A stretch of DNA of 40,062 nucleotides from contig NZ_JAGGPT010000008.1 of assembly GCF_018613715.1 (NCBI RefSeq), positions 1 through 40,062 on the forward strand. The letters run 5' to 3'. Positions 1-9,090 of the stretch are shown piece after piece (the first letter of the stretch is position 1; every line of letters begins with the position of its first letter). The DNA comes from Chryseobacterium sp. ISL-6 (GTDB lineage Bacteria; Bacteroidota; Bacteroidia; Flavobacteriales; Weeksellaceae). The notes under the pieces are model-generated. The model was not told where the DNA came from. It worked only from the letters and a program-made list of their open reading frames with translations, and made no database searches. Both the position numbers and the translations under genes were made by a program.

Positions 1-178
1 AACCTATTTTAGGACAAGACACTGTAATGAATTGCTTACTGTTTATTTTGTACTACTTTGGACTAATAATAACCAAGGTTATCCATTAATAACAATAGAG
101 AAAATAGTGGATGGTAATCCAAATGAAACTAGGATCAAAAAAATGCAGTCAATCATGAATCATAGTGGGATTTATTGA
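1..178 (+). CDS. Possible C-terminal end of a gene cut by the left window edge
   Basis: Frame 2 of the + strand is open from base 2 to a TGA at 176-178, giving 58 codons without a stop in AT-rich DNA. The translation has an aromatic/hydrophobic stretch, then LWTNNNQGYPLITIEKI, and ends in NHSGIY. I do not recognise the family. The reading frame may be the tail of a real protein whose start lies outside the window, or a decayed remnant. The only support is frame length and a protein-like composition, so confidence is low. The rest of the spacer up to base 319 shows no frame or hairpin that I can defend. Confidence 0.3.
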   Translation, partial: TYFRTRHCNELLTVYFVLLWTNNNQGYPLITIEKIVDGNPNETRIKKMQSIMNHSGIY

Positions 179-319
179 ATAATAAAAGCTATTGGAATGG
201 CTAGAAGAAATGGCTATTAATGAAAAATTCAAAAAAAATTCCTCTCCATTTTAACGAAAGAACAGTATAAGTGGAAAAACGTTTGAATCTTAGAATTGTG
301 TTTTGCTGTAAAAGATAAT

Positions 320-715
320 TTATATTTTGCTGATAAATTTTACCTTAGGTTTACTGTCTACTCTTAATACACTTTGTTGATGAAATCTGCGGATGTATCG
401 TTGGGTAATACTATCCAATGAAGCATTTCTTTCTTTTGTAGGTTTACCCAGGAAAGTCACCACTTTTGTCTTTTCTGATATGGTTAATTTTGTTTGGGTA
501 TCCATCCACTTACCAACCGCATCCGATTCGGTATATCCTTCAGGAAAGTAATGTGTGATCACACTATCAGAGAATGCTTTCCACTGTTGTGCTGTTACAT
601 CCCCGCCAGTAGGAATATTTGTTCCAAAATATAAATCAGTTCGTTGCATGGTACTACAGGAAACAAAGGCTATACTTAAAAAAGCTGCGAATATTAGTTT
701 TTTCTGAGTTTTCAT
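320..715 (-). CDS. DUF3574 domain lipoprotein
   Basis: Predicted 131-residue lipoprotein of the DUF3574 family, function unknown. I placed the start at the ATG at 715, which gives a clean lipoprotein signal (MKTQKKLIF, hydrophobic core, then FVSC with Cys20 as the lipidation site). The longer frame from 760 would put 15 polar residues in front of the signal. The mature part carries the features I associate with DUF3574: LYFG near the N-terminus, a WxxFxDxVI segment, FPEGYT, and a final RFHQQSVLRV. It follows mreB on the same strand, but a hairpin terminator at 843-880 lies between them, so it is probably transcribed on its own. Family assignment is from recall of the motif pattern. Confidence 0.8.
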   Translation of the reverse strand: MKTQKKLIFAAFLSIAFVSCSTMQRTDLYFGTNIPTGGDVTAQQWKAFSDSVITHYFPEGYTESDAVGKWMDTQTKLTISEKTKVVTFLGKPTKERNASLDSITQRYIRRFHQQSVLRVDSKPKVKFISKI

Positions 716-842
716 TTGGTTATATTTATTTACTAGAATTGTAGGTGTTCTATTCAACAAATATAAAATTTTTAACTAAAATAATTCGAAAATAGGGGAT
801 AAATAGATGTGAGTAACCATTTCGTATGTAATAAAACGACGG

Positions 843-880
843 TAAAAATAAAAAGCCCTTAAATAATAGTATTTAAAGGC
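843..880 (-). terminator. Rho-independent terminator of mreB
   Basis: On the minus strand an 11-base stem (GCCTTTAAATA pairing with TATTTAAGGGC, one G-T wobble, four-base loop) is followed by TTTTTATTTTTA. It lies 21 bases past the mreB stop codon. Confidence 0.8.
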
Positions 881-901
881 GTTTTATATTTATTCCTGAG
901 T

Positions 902-1930
902 TTAGCTACTCATAAGAAATCTAAACTTATTGATATTTTTAAGGGCAATGCCCGTTCCACGAACAACGGCTCTTAAAGGGTCTTCAGCCACGCAAACAGG
1001 TAATCCTGTTTTTCTGTGTATTCTATCAGCCAATCCATTGAGAAGGGCACCCCCTCCTGCAAGATAAATTCCAGTTTTGTAAATATCCGCTGCAAGCTCA
1101 GGTGGAGTAAGAGAAAGGGTTTCCAAAACAGCATCTTCAATCCTCATAATGGACTTGTCCAATGCTTTGAAAATTTCCTTATAGTTCACCATAATTTCTT
1201 TTGGCTTACCAGTGATCAGGTCTCTTCCCTGTACAGGAATATCTTCTAAAGGATATTCAAGCTCTTCCAATGCAGAACCTATTTCGATTTTTATCCTTTC
1301 GGCAGTTCTTTCCCCAACGTACAAATTGTAGTATGATCTCAGGAAGTATGCAATATCATTTGTAAAAACATCACCAGCGATTTTTAATGATTTGTCGCAG
1401 ACAATACCACCCAGTGCGACCACCGCAATTTCAGTCGTTCCACCACCTATATCAATGATCATATTCCCTTCAGGGCTTTGAACGTCAATCCCTGCTCCAA
1501 TTGCCGCTGCCATTGGCTCATAGATCAATTTTACTTCCTTAGCATTTACTTTTAATGCCGAATCTTTAACCGCTCTTTTTTCAACTTCTGTAATTCCTGA
1601 AGGAATACATATTACGATTCTTAATGCCGGTTGGATAAATCTACCTCTGATTCCCGGTATTTGTTTAATGAATTCCTTGATCATATGTTCAGACGCATGA
1701 AAATCTGCAATGACACCATCTTTTAATGGACGTACTGTTTTGATATTTTCATGGGTTTTCCCCTGCATAAGTTTAGCTTGTTCTCCAACCGCAATAGGTT
1801 TTCCTGTAGTACGGTCAATAGCAACAATGGAGGGCTGATCAATAACAATCTTGTTATTATGTATGATCAAAGTGTTAGCAGTCCCAAGATCCATTGCGAT
1901 CTCTTGCGTAAACATGTCAAATAGCCCCAT
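902..1930 (-). CDS. mreB: Rod shape-determining protein MreB (actin-like ATPase)
   Basis: A 342-residue bacterial actin of the MreB family, full length. MreB polymerises at the inner face of the cytoplasmic membrane and guides lateral wall synthesis. Visible actin/HSP70 ATPase motifs are phosphate-1 DLGTANT at residues 14-20, phosphate-2 DIGGGTTE at 160-167, and the adenosine loop AGGGALLNG near residue 291. The ATG at 1930 begins MGLFDMF, the usual amphipathic start. In most bacteria mreB heads an mreBCD/pbp2/rodA cluster. Here neither neighbour belongs to that set and a terminator follows directly, so this is a stand-alone copy, possibly a second paralog. The 365-base upstream spacer should hold the promoter, but I see no exact TAnnTTTG box; the nearest is a one-base-short TACTTTG at about 1957-1963. 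Confidence 0.95.
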   Translation of the reverse strand: MGLFDMFTQEIAMDLGTANTLIIHNNKIVIDQPSIVAIDRTTGKPIAVGEQAKLMQGKTHENIKTVRPLKDGVIADFHASEHMIKEFIKQIPGIRGRFIQPALRIVICIPSGITEVEKRAVKDSALKVNAKEVKLIYEPMAAAIGAGIDVQSPEGNMIIDIGGGTTEIAVVALGGIVCDKSLKIAGDVFTNDIAYFLRSYYNLYVGERTAERIKIEIGSALEELEYPLEDIPVQGRDLITGKPKEIMVNYKEIFKALDKSIMRIEDAVLETLSLTPPELAADIYKTGIYLAGGGALLNGLADRIHRKTGLPVCVAEDPLRAVVRGTGIALKNINKFRFLMSS

Positions 1931-2296
1931 CTTTTCATTGTTTTATTAGACTGCAAAGTACGGCTTTATGGATTGATTTAAATAGTCCGGTACTTTATAA
2001 TTGAAGTTAAAGTTGTGTTAATTTGTGGTATTAAAATATTAAAAGGCCTCTAAATTCTTAAAATACTTTTACATAAGACTAACAAAACTTCTGAAGTTCA
2101 TTTTAAATGTATATAAAAGCAAGGAAATCAATAATTAATTGAATTTCAATACACTCTTTTAACATAATAAAATAATTGCCTAAGTGCTTAATTAATATAA
2201 TATATTTACAAAAAGAATACGTGATTATATTTATTGCGAAAAATAAATTTAAAAATGCAATTATATCCGTAAATTATTAATTAAAATGAAGATTTT
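1931..2296. other. AT-rich divergent spacer between mreB and the T9SS protein gene
   Basis: 366 bases without an ORF, a clear dyad or a repeat. It must contain two divergent promoters. The half near 2297 is almost pure A/T. I see no exact flavobacterial -7 box for either gene. Confidence 0.5.
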
Positions 2297-3430
2297 ATGA
2301 AAAAATTATTACTCTGTTTTTTTTTATTAACAATTACATTTGTGAATGCTCAAAATGATAATTGTTCAGGTGCAATACCATTGGTAGTAGGAACAAGCTT
2401 TGCTTCAGGAGCGGTTACCTCTTCCAATGTTGGAAGTACTATAGATGGTGCTCTTCCTTCATGTAATTCTGATGCCGTAGATAATGTATGGTTTACTGTA
2501 GTTGTTCCAGCAAGTGGAAACCTGACTATAGAAACCAGGGAAGCTGCCGGATCTTTATTTGACGATTCAGTGCTTACTGTGTACACAGGAACATGTGGTA
2601 CTTTAACTGAAATTGATTGTAATGATGATACAAACGCAGATCTATTTTCGTTGATATCATTAACAGGACAAACTCCGGGAACAACTTTATATGTGAGTGT
2701 ATGGAAATATGATGACACGATCGACAGTGGAACTTTTCAGATTTCAGCATATGAGCTTGTATCAACGAACAATATCTGCTCACAGGCAATGCCACTGACA
2801 ATAGGAACTGATTTTGCGTCCGGTTCAATTGTTACTAATAATGGCGGAGCCACTACCGATGGAACCCTTCCTTCCTGTAACGGAGATGCGGTTGATAATA
2901 CATGGTTTAGTGTAGTTGTTCCTCCAAGCGGGAATATCACTATAGAAACAAATGAAGCTTCCGGATCGCCATTTGATGATTCTGTTCTCACCGTTTACAG
3001 TGGTAGCTGTGGAACTTTAACTGAAATTGCCTGTGATGATGACAGTGGAGATAGTTTATTTTCACTAGTCTCTCTTACAGGACAAACTCCGGGATCTACA
3101 CTGTATATAAGTGCCTGGAAATATGATTCAAGCATAAGTATGGGAGAATTCCAGATTTCAGCTTATGACAGTACCGTTTTATCTACTAACGAAACTACTA
3201 AAAAAGACAAGCTTAAAGTATCTCCTAATCCTTTCAGTGATTTTATCAGTATTTCTGATATATCTGATGTAAGATCAATTTCTGTTATTGATATCTCAGG
3301 AAGATTAGTCAGAAAAATTGAAAAAGTATCATCATCGATTTACTTGGGTGATTTAAAAGAAGGGGTATATTTAATTTCTTTAAAATTAAATGACGGCACT
3401 ACAAAAACAATTAAAACAATAAAAAAATAA
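2297..3430 (+). CDS. Secreted two-repeat protein with T9SS type A sorting tail
   Basis: A 377-residue secreted protein. Residues 1-18 form a signal peptide ending in NAQ. Two similar beta-rich repeats follow, at about 20-153 and 157-291. Both begin with N-C-S-x-A, share DNxWFxVVVP, FDDSVLTVY, C-G-T-L-T-E-I and LTGQTPG-T-LY, and end in FQISAY. They resemble the PPC-like beta-sandwich domains of flavobacterial surface proteins, but I do not assign a binding function. Residues about 305-377 form a Por secretion tail: KVSPNPFSD, then the GRLVRKI strand, then LKEGVYLISL and a basic end. This is the signal for type IX secretion across the outer membrane. Four Cys residues per repeat could pair. It stands alone and is closed by a strong terminator. 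Confidence 0.88.
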   Translation: MKKLLLCFFLLTITFVNAQNDNCSGAIPLVVGTSFASGAVTSSNVGSTIDGALPSCNSDAVDNVWFTVVVPASGNLTIETREAAGSLFDDSVLTVYTGTCGTLTEIDCNDDTNADLFSLISLTGQTPGTTLYVSVWKYDDTIDSGTFQISAYELVSTNNICSQAMPLTIGTDFASGSIVTNNGGATTDGTLPSCNGDAVDNTWFSVVVPPSGNITIETNEASGSPFDDSVLTVYSGSCGTLTEIACDDDSGDSLFSLVSLTGQTPGSTLYISAWKYDSSISMGEFQISAYDSTVLSTNETTKKDKLKVSPNPFSDFISISDISDVRSISVIDISGRLVRKIEKVSSSIYLGDLKEGVYLISLKLNDGTTKTIKTIKK

Positions 3431-3470
3431 TACATTTTATTTGATTGTCAGTAACAATATGTTAAGTACA

Positions 3471-3510
3471 AAAATGTCCGAAGAATCAATTGATTCTTCG
3501 GACATTTTTT
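3471..3510 (+). terminator. Perfect-palindrome terminator
   Basis: The 40 bases are a perfect inverted repeat centred on CAATTG: AAAAATGTCCGAAGAATC against its complement, ending in a T tract. It terminates the T9SS protein gene and is symmetric enough to work on both strands. Confidence 0.9.
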
Positions 3511-3604
3511 GATGCAAGCTAAAAAAAGAGACACGAGTTTATATTGATAGAAAGTTTGTGTAATTTTAAACGATATCTTCTGGTTAATTTATAATAACAG
3601 CATC

Positions 3605-4204
3605 ATGGACTATAAAATTTTTGCACAAAAAATAATTCTTTTAAAAGATGTAGATCTGGAATTTCGGAATCAACTTATTCAAAAAGGGCAGTTTGGGGAA
3701 GGGTATAATGAAGAAATGGAAAAACTGCATAATAAGAATGCAGAAATATTAAATGATATAGTAGATTCCATCGGCTACCCGACTATTGATAAAGTAGGTA
3801 AGGAAGCCAGTGAAGCAGCTTGGCTGATCATACAGCATTCAATTGGGAAACCCGTTTTTATGAAAAAATGTGCGGAGCTATTAAAAAAAGCAGTGGATGA
3901 AAATAAAGCAGATCCGAAAAACTTGGCTTATCTAACCGATCGGATAGCTGTGTTTGAAGGAAAGCCACAGCTTTACGGAACTCAATTTGATTGGAATGAA
4001 AATGGAGAATTAGTTCCCAATTCCTTTGATGACTTAATAAAAGTAAATCAAAGAAGGAAACTTATAGGCTTAAATACCCTGGAAGATCAGATTGTTTTAA
4101 TCCAGCATCGGGTAAAAAACGAAAATCAAACACCCCCAAAAGATTTTAATCAAAGGAAAAATGATAGCGATGAATGGAAAAAGAAGGTAGGCTGGATAAA
4201 ATAA
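3605..4204 (+). CDS. DUF6624 domain protein
   Basis: A 199-residue protein with no signal peptide, so probably cytoplasmic. The central part WLIIQHSIGKP, then CAELLKKAVDENKADPKNLAYLTDR and EGKPQLYGTQF is the signature I associate with DUF6624, a family without known activity that is often found in small mixed-function islands. The C-terminal third is charged and ends in DEWKKKVGWIK. Its stop codon is two bases from the end of the convergent response-regulator gene, and there is no room for a terminator between them. Family assignment is good; the function is unknown. Confidence 0.75.
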   Translation: MDYKIFAQKIILLKDVDLEFRNQLIQKGQFGEGYNEEMEKLHNKNAEILNDIVDSIGYPTIDKVGKEASEAAWLIIQHSIGKPVFMKKCAELLKKAVDENKADPKNLAYLTDRIAVFEGKPQLYGTQFDWNENGELVPNSFDDLIKVNQRRKLIGLNTLEDQIVLIQHRVKNENQTPPKDFNQRKNDSDEWKKKVGWIK

Positions 4205-4206
4205 TA

Positions 4207-4905
4207 TCAGATCATCTTATTTTTAAGATCCTTATATTTTGAGCGTCCTATTGGCAATGTTTCCCCGGTTTTAAGCTGCAGTCCATATCTTGTGCCGGGG
4301 TTGATCAGTATTTTTTCAGCCTGTTGGAGGTTAACGAGGTAAGACTTATGAATCCGCTCAAATCCGTCCGGAAGAAGTTGTTGCAAAAGCTCAAGTGATT
4401 TATCGTGCAGTTCCTGTTGTCCATTTCTAAGATGCAGTTCTGTATAGATACCTGCCCCTTTGATGTAAATTATTTCAGCAATATTGATCAGGCGAATCTG
4501 CCCCGATCTCTTTACCGCAAGGTATTTCATGCCATCATCTGATTTTATGGATGGACTTATAAACCGGTTCAGAGCCTGAAAAAGTCTTTCCTTATCAAAA
4601 GGTTTGGGAACAAAATCAAGAACACCATAGGTAAAAGCGGTAATTGCTTTATCGATATTGGCTGAAACAATGATCGTATGAAAAGAAGCAGCTACCATAT
4701 GTTCCAACACTTCAAAACCATTGTCTCCATTGAGATTCAGGTCCAGAAGAAGTAAATCGGGAAGCTGACTGGCAACTTGATCAAGACCTTTTTGAAGAGA
4801 ATCACAGATTGTAATTTGGGCAGGCTTGTTCCCAAAGAATTCAGCAGTCATACGCTGCAAACGATGGGCGATCCTAGCCTCGTCCTCAATGATCAGTATA
4901 TTCAT
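4207..4905 (-). CDS. LytTR-family response regulator
   Basis: A 232-residue two-component response regulator. The N-terminal receiver domain starts MNILIIEDE; the phospho-acceptor is Asp55 in LLLLDLNLNG, and Lys101 sits in FVPKPFD. Residues about 130-230 form a LytTR DNA-binding domain, with the typical IYIKGAGIYTELHL and RIHKSYLVNL strands. I chose the ATG at 4905 rather than the frame start at 4935 because it puts the receiver at residue 1 and produces an ATGA overlap (4902-4905) with the stop of the kinase gene, which suggests translational coupling. LytTR domains bind imperfect direct repeats. The natural target is the spacer in front of the divergent TonB-dependent receptor gene. Confidence 0.93.
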   Translation of the reverse strand: MNILIIEDEARIAHRLQRMTAEFFGNKPAQITICDSLQKGLDQVASQLPDLLLLDLNLNGDNGFEVLEHMVAASFHTIIVSANIDKAITAFTYGVLDFVPKPFDKERLFQALNRFISPSIKSDDGMKYLAVKRSGQIRLINIAEIIYIKGAGIYTELHLRNGQQELHDKSLELLQQLLPDGFERIHKSYLVNLQQAEKILINPGTRYGLQLKTGETLPIGRSKYKDLKNKMI

Positions 4906-6572
4906 TGTTTTAAAATTTGAATAGTAGATATCCAACCGTTTTCTGTCGCATGCGAATCGAATGTCCAGTTTTGTCCATAGCTTTCAGTCAGACGTGCCCG
5001 GATATATTTAAGTCCATTACCACCTGTACGGTCTGTGAGTATCTGTCGGTTCTTTGCGATGGTCTCAAATACATATTGATGACTTTCTTTCGTTACAAAA
5101 TAACGAAGCACAAATTTAACAGTATTTCCGGGTAATGGCTCACTGTGGGTAATACCATTTTCCAGCAATGTATGAATAACAGCGGGTGGTATCAGTTGAG
5201 TTTCATCTATTCCGTTTTGTTCCCATACATAATTAATCTCCTTACGAAAACCCATTACAGAAAGGTGTTGACGGCAAAGTTCCAGTTCTTTTGTTATGGG
5301 AATCAGGGTTTGCTCTGAGATTTCGTTCATAATGTCAAATTCTGCAGCGAGTGCCTGTATAAAACGAGAACCTTCTTTTGGTGATTCTTCAACCCAATCC
5401 ATCATAGAAGTCAGGGTATTTCTTAAAAAGTGAGGTTGAATATTTTTTTTGAGCAGTTCCAACTGTAGCCTTGAGGAAAGTAAAACAGCATTCTGATGCT
5501 CTGCCTCCATCATGCTTGTACGGATGGAATGTAGATAAAGCATACTCAGAACAATTATGGTAAAACTAATAAACAGCCCAAAATCATAAACCACTAAATT
5601 ATTGACCAGAGCACTCATTAAAAGGGCGACCATAGCGATAAATCCCCCTTTTTCCTTTTGAATAATACCATTCAATACTACAATGAAAGCAGCAACAAGC
5701 ATTGCTAAACTATAAAGCCGGGCAGTCAGATCATAGTGTCCGTAATTAGACCAGTAAAGGAATATCAATGCTGTTAGCAGGGCAGCCATTAGCCATTTTC
5801 CCTTTTTAAAATTGAACTGGATGATAAAATACAATGGAACCAGTAATGCATTGGCAAAGGTCAGCCATCCAATAATCTCAAGGCGTACGAAAAATTGAGA
5901 ATAGGGGATCACCACATGGAATTTAAGGTATTCCATAATCAGCAGGGCAAAAAACAGAAAACAGATGGTACCGAAGATTAGGATATCCCATTGTTTTCGC
6001 TTGCTGTTTACATAAAGAAAAAAGTAATAAACTGCTGCGATAAGAAAAGCTCCTGCCATGAGATTCATATAAGACATCGTAACCAAAGGTCTTGTCAGCA
6101 AGGAGTTGTAAGGATCAACTTTAAATCCAATGCTGCGTTGCACATGCGGAAGTGATGATTGCGAACTGCGTAGAGCAACTGTATGAAGACCAGGTGACAT
6201 TAGGTGGTCCGGAATCCTGTAATAACTGCTTTCAGTACCGGGTATTTCCGGTTTGCCATTTTGTGGGATTTGACCGTTATTACCGATCAATACTCCATCC
6301 CAGTATACTTCAAAAGATCCAAAGGATTCAATCTGAAGGCCAAGCGGCAATACCTCACTTTCAACCTGACGCAGATCTAAATGAGTTCGGGACCAGAAGA
6401 TTTTACCAGAGGTGTTGCCTCGCTCCTGTGACCAATTCTTGTCATTATAGTCCTTAGATGCCCAAGCTATATCATCACCTATTTTGTAAACAGGTATAGG
6501 ATCTTCATTACGAATAACAGATGGGTTCAGTATGCTGAGTAAAACCAGCAAAAACATAAAATTATGCATCAT
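4902..6572 (-). CDS. LytS/YehU-type sensor histidine kinase with extracytoplasmic jelly-roll sensor
   Basis: A membrane sensor kinase of about 556 residues, partner of the LytTR regulator it overlaps by four bases. It has a signal or first membrane segment (FMFLLVLLSIL), then an extracytoplasmic domain at about 25-155 that looks like a galactose-binding jelly roll (ESFGSFEVYWDGVLIG, YYRIPDHLMSPGLHTVALR). Seven hydrophobic segments follow at about 165-350. The cytoplasmic HisKA_7TM/His_kinase part has the H box NIQPHFLRNTL, with His381 as the likely phospho-site. The usual sequence is FLFNTL, so the Arg is unusual. The N box is LLENGITHS and the G box GGNGL. Several ATGs are possible; I use the one at 6572 (MMHNF), and 6584 is in frame. 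Confidence 0.9.
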   Translation of the reverse strand: MMHNFMFLLVLLSILNPSVIRNEDPIPVYKIGDDIAWASKDYNDKNWSQERGNTSGKIFWSRTHLDLRQVESEVLPLGLQIESFGSFEVYWDGVLIGNNGQIPQNGKPEIPGTESSYYRIPDHLMSPGLHTVALRSSQSSLPHVQRSIGFKVDPYNSLLTRPLVTMSYMNLMAGAFLIAAVYYFFLYVNSKRKQWDILIFGTICFLFFALLIMEYLKFHVVIPYSQFFVRLEIIGWLTFANALLVPLYFIIQFNFKKGKWLMAALLTALIFLYWSNYGHYDLTARLYSLAMLVAAFIVVLNGIIQKEKGGFIAMVALLMSALVNNLVVYDFGLFISFTIIVLSMLYLHSIRTSMMEAEHQNAVLLSSRLQLELLKKNIQPHFLRNTLTSMMDWVEESPKEGSRFIQALAAEFDIMNEISEQTLIPITKELELCRQHLSVMGFRKEINYVWEQNGIDETQLIPPAVIHTLLENGITHSEPLPGNTVKFVLRYFVTKESHQYVFETIAKNRQILTDRTGGNGLKYIRARLTESYGQNWTFDSHATENGWISTIQILKQ

Positions 6573-6604
6573 GTAAATATACAAGGTAATTTGAAAAAGC
6601 TGAA

Positions 6605-6636
6605 GGCTGTTTGAAAGTCTGTAGAGCCGTTCAGAT
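6605..6636. promoter_or_regulatory. Candidate LytTR direct repeat in the kinase/receptor spacer
   Basis: GGCTGTTTGA (6605-6614) and GCCGTTCAG (6626-6634) are imperfect direct repeats whose GTT cores lie 20 bases apart. That is close to the spacing of known LytTR sites, which are xCxGTTxA-like repeats about 21-23 bases apart. The position is about 45-75 bases before the receptor ATG. This is suggestive only. Confidence 0.35.
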
Positions 6637-6679
6637 GTTTTTACTCAAAATGACTATGTACGGGATCTAATTTTACATC

Positions 6680-9052
6680 ATGAAACAAATACTGCTCTTT
6701 TTTCTGATCATGTTGGCTGTTCAAAATTCCTTTGCACAGCAAGCTCAAATAACGGGTGTCATTCATGAAAACCCTTCTGTTCCTATCCAGTATGTCAATA
6801 TAACACTAAAAGATAATGTGGGAAAATTAATTACGACCAGTACTTCTGATGCTAAGGGAACATTCACCATGAAAAAAATTCCGGCCGGAAGTTACCATAT
6901 CACCTACAACCTGATAGGCTTTAAAACCGTCAATAAACCTATAGAAGTTAGTTCTGGTACGGTAAATATTGGAACAATAACTTTGGAGCCTGACTCAAAA
7001 CTTTTAGAGGAGGTAGCATTAACCGGACAGCGCGGATCAGTCAGTTTAAAACTTGATAAGAAAGTTTTTGAAGTAGGTAAGGATGTGCTTTCTCAGTCAG
7101 GAGCAGCAACTGATTTATTGAACATTGTTCCATCAGTCAGTGTCAGTCCTACTGGTGCGATCAGCCTTCGGGGTAATGCTAATGTATTGGTATTAATCAA
7201 TGGACGACGAACCGGACTAACTCAGGGGAATGCTCTGGAACAATTGCCTGCTGACCAGGTGGAGCGCGTAGAAGTAATCACCAACCCTTCTTCAAGGTTT
7301 GATGCCGGAGGTTCAGCAGGAATTATTAATATCATCCTTAAAAAAAATAAGAAAGCAGGTTTCAGTGGACAGTTAAGGGTAGTTGGTGGTATTCCCAATG
7401 AAACACGGGTTAGCCCCAGCTTGAATTATAAATCAAATAAACTCAACCTTTTTGCGACCTATGGTTTGCGATTGTCGGATTATGTAGGTCTCTATAAAAC
7501 AGAACAGTCGACCGGACTTTCAGGTACTCCTGTTTATCTGAACCAACGACAGGATGAGAACCGCCATGATAATGCCAAATTACTTTATTTTGGTGCAGAT
7601 TATCAGATTAATGATCACAACACGATTACTGCAGCTTTCCTTAGGAATTCTACCCATGACCATGATAAGACGCGACTGAACTATTTATATTCAGGAAAAA
7701 ATGGCGCCATCGACAGTACGCTGAGCCGCAACGGTGAATCATGGGAAAAACGAAGCTATAATCAACTGGAATTTAATTATACCAAAACTTTTAACCAGAC
7801 TGGTAAAAAATTTACAGTGGATATGCAATACGATTTCTGGAATAGTGATAAAGAATGGAATCTTGCAACCAATAGAGTTTCTCTTATACCCATTATTTTT
7901 CCTACGATCAGGACAGGTTCAATAGGAGGAAGCAAGGACTTTATGATTAAAACGGATATGGTACAGCCACTGGACAATACCTCAACGTTAGAGTTTGGAC
8001 TGAAGTTTGAGGATAGGAGGGTAAATACTGATTTTATTGCGGAGCAGCAAAATACTGCAGGTTGGGAGATCATTGATCAGATCGACAATCATCTATTGTA
8101 CAAAGAACTGATTGGGAGTGCCTATGTGCAGTTTGTGGGAAAGATGGGGAAGTTTAGTTATCAGGGCGGCGTACGTGGCGAACTGACCCGTATAGGTATT
8201 GAAGACCGTATAGGAAATTATACCAATGATAAGAATTATAGCAGGTTATTTCCAACATTAAATGTCAATTACCGCTTTGATACAGGAACGACCTTACAGG
8301 GGAGCTACAGTAAACGAATCAATAGGCCATCGCTGAACATGATCTATCCTTTCAATGAGTTAACCGACCTGAATAGTCGCTATGTTGGTAACCCGAACCT
8401 AAACCCATCTTACGCTCATGTTTTTGAATTTGCTTTCCTGAAGAACTGGAAGACGCTTACTTTTAATCCATCTCTTTATTATCAAAAAAATAATGGGGTT
8501 ATTGAAGATTATACATATCGGAATGGGGATGGTTTGTTTATTACCATGCCGGTTAATATCAGTAAAGAAATACGCAGTGGTTTAGAGCTTTCGGTACTAT
8601 ATAACCCCATCAAATGGTTGCAGTTAAATACCGAACTTAATATATTTCATTATGATAAACAGGGAAGTTATCAAAATCAGACCTTCGACTATTCAGGAAA
8701 TACACTTACGGCCCGTTTAAGTGCTCAGGTGAAACTGAAGGACAAACTTGCTTTCCAGACGTTATATAATTTCAGGGGTGCCAATGCAACTGCCCAAACT
8801 CACTCAAACGCTTTGCACAGTATTGATTTTGGGTGCAGTAAAACTTTCTTAAAAGACAAAGCAACAGTCTCCTTTGATGTAAGTAACCTGTTTGAATTAA
8901 GAAAATTATCCAGTACGACCAAAGGAGCAGATTACCTGATCAGTCAGACCAATATTCCCAATGCAGCCCGTTACCGGTTAACACTTGTTTATCGACTTAA
9001 TTTAAAAGATAATCAGTCCGTTCGACAGGCTAAATCCGGTAATCGCAATTGA
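6680..9052 (+). CDS. TonB-dependent receptor, outer-membrane beta-barrel family
   Basis: A 790-residue outer-membrane receptor. Residues 1-20 are a signal peptide (SFAQ cleavage). Residues about 22-105 form a carboxypeptidase-regulatory-like beta domain (GVIHENPSVPIQYVNITLK, PAGSYHITYNLIGF). The plug domain follows at about 115-225 (SLRGNANVLVLINGR, QVERVEVITNPSSRFDAGG, GIINIILKK). The remainder is a beta barrel of the type common in Bacteroidota (YNPxxxxNxxY-like turns, RINRPSLNMIYPF, NPNLNPSYAHVFEF). Such proteins import siderophores, peptides or other ligands with TonB energy; this sequence does not reveal the ligand. It is divergent from, and probably controlled by, the adjacent LytTR two-component pair. 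A near-consensus TAATTTTA box at 6668-6675 lies almost on the ATG. Confidence 0.93.
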   Translation: MKQILLFFLIMLAVQNSFAQQAQITGVIHENPSVPIQYVNITLKDNVGKLITTSTSDAKGTFTMKKIPAGSYHITYNLIGFKTVNKPIEVSSGTVNIGTITLEPDSKLLEEVALTGQRGSVSLKLDKKVFEVGKDVLSQSGAATDLLNIVPSVSVSPTGAISLRGNANVLVLINGRRTGLTQGNALEQLPADQVERVEVITNPSSRFDAGGSAGIINIILKKNKKAGFSGQLRVVGGIPNETRVSPSLNYKSNKLNLFATYGLRLSDYVGLYKTEQSTGLSGTPVYLNQRQDENRHDNAKLLYFGADYQINDHNTITAAFLRNSTHDHDKTRLNYLYSGKNGAIDSTLSRNGESWEKRSYNQLEFNYTKTFNQTGKKFTVDMQYDFWNSDKEWNLATNRVSLIPIIFPTIRTGSIGGSKDFMIKTDMVQPLDNTSTLEFGLKFEDRRVNTDFIAEQQNTAGWEIIDQIDNHLLYKELIGSAYVQFVGKMGKFSYQGGVRGELTRIGIEDRIGNYTNDKNYSRLFPTLNVNYRFDTGTTLQGSYSKRINRPSLNMIYPFNELTDLNSRYVGNPNLNPSYAHVFEFAFLKNWKTLTFNPSLYYQKNNGVIEDYTYRNGDGLFITMPVNISKEIRSGLELSVLYNPIKWLQLNTELNIFHYDKQGSYQNQTFDYSGNTLTARLSAQVKLKDKLAFQTLYNFRGANATAQTHSNALHSIDFGCSKTFLKDKATVSFDVSNLFELRKLSSTTKGADYLISQTNIPNAARYRLTLVYRLNLKDNQSVRQAKSGNRN

Positions 9053-9090
9053 TGGTGTCCTATATTATTTTTTAATGGAAAAAAGGAATT

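Noticed and set aside
2350..2991. Minus-strand frames inside the T9SS protein gene
   Set aside because: They are shadows of the two internal repeats on the opposite strand.
6152..6457. + strand frame opposite the sensor kinase
   Set aside because: It lies wholly within the kinase gene on the other strand and has no recognisable domain.
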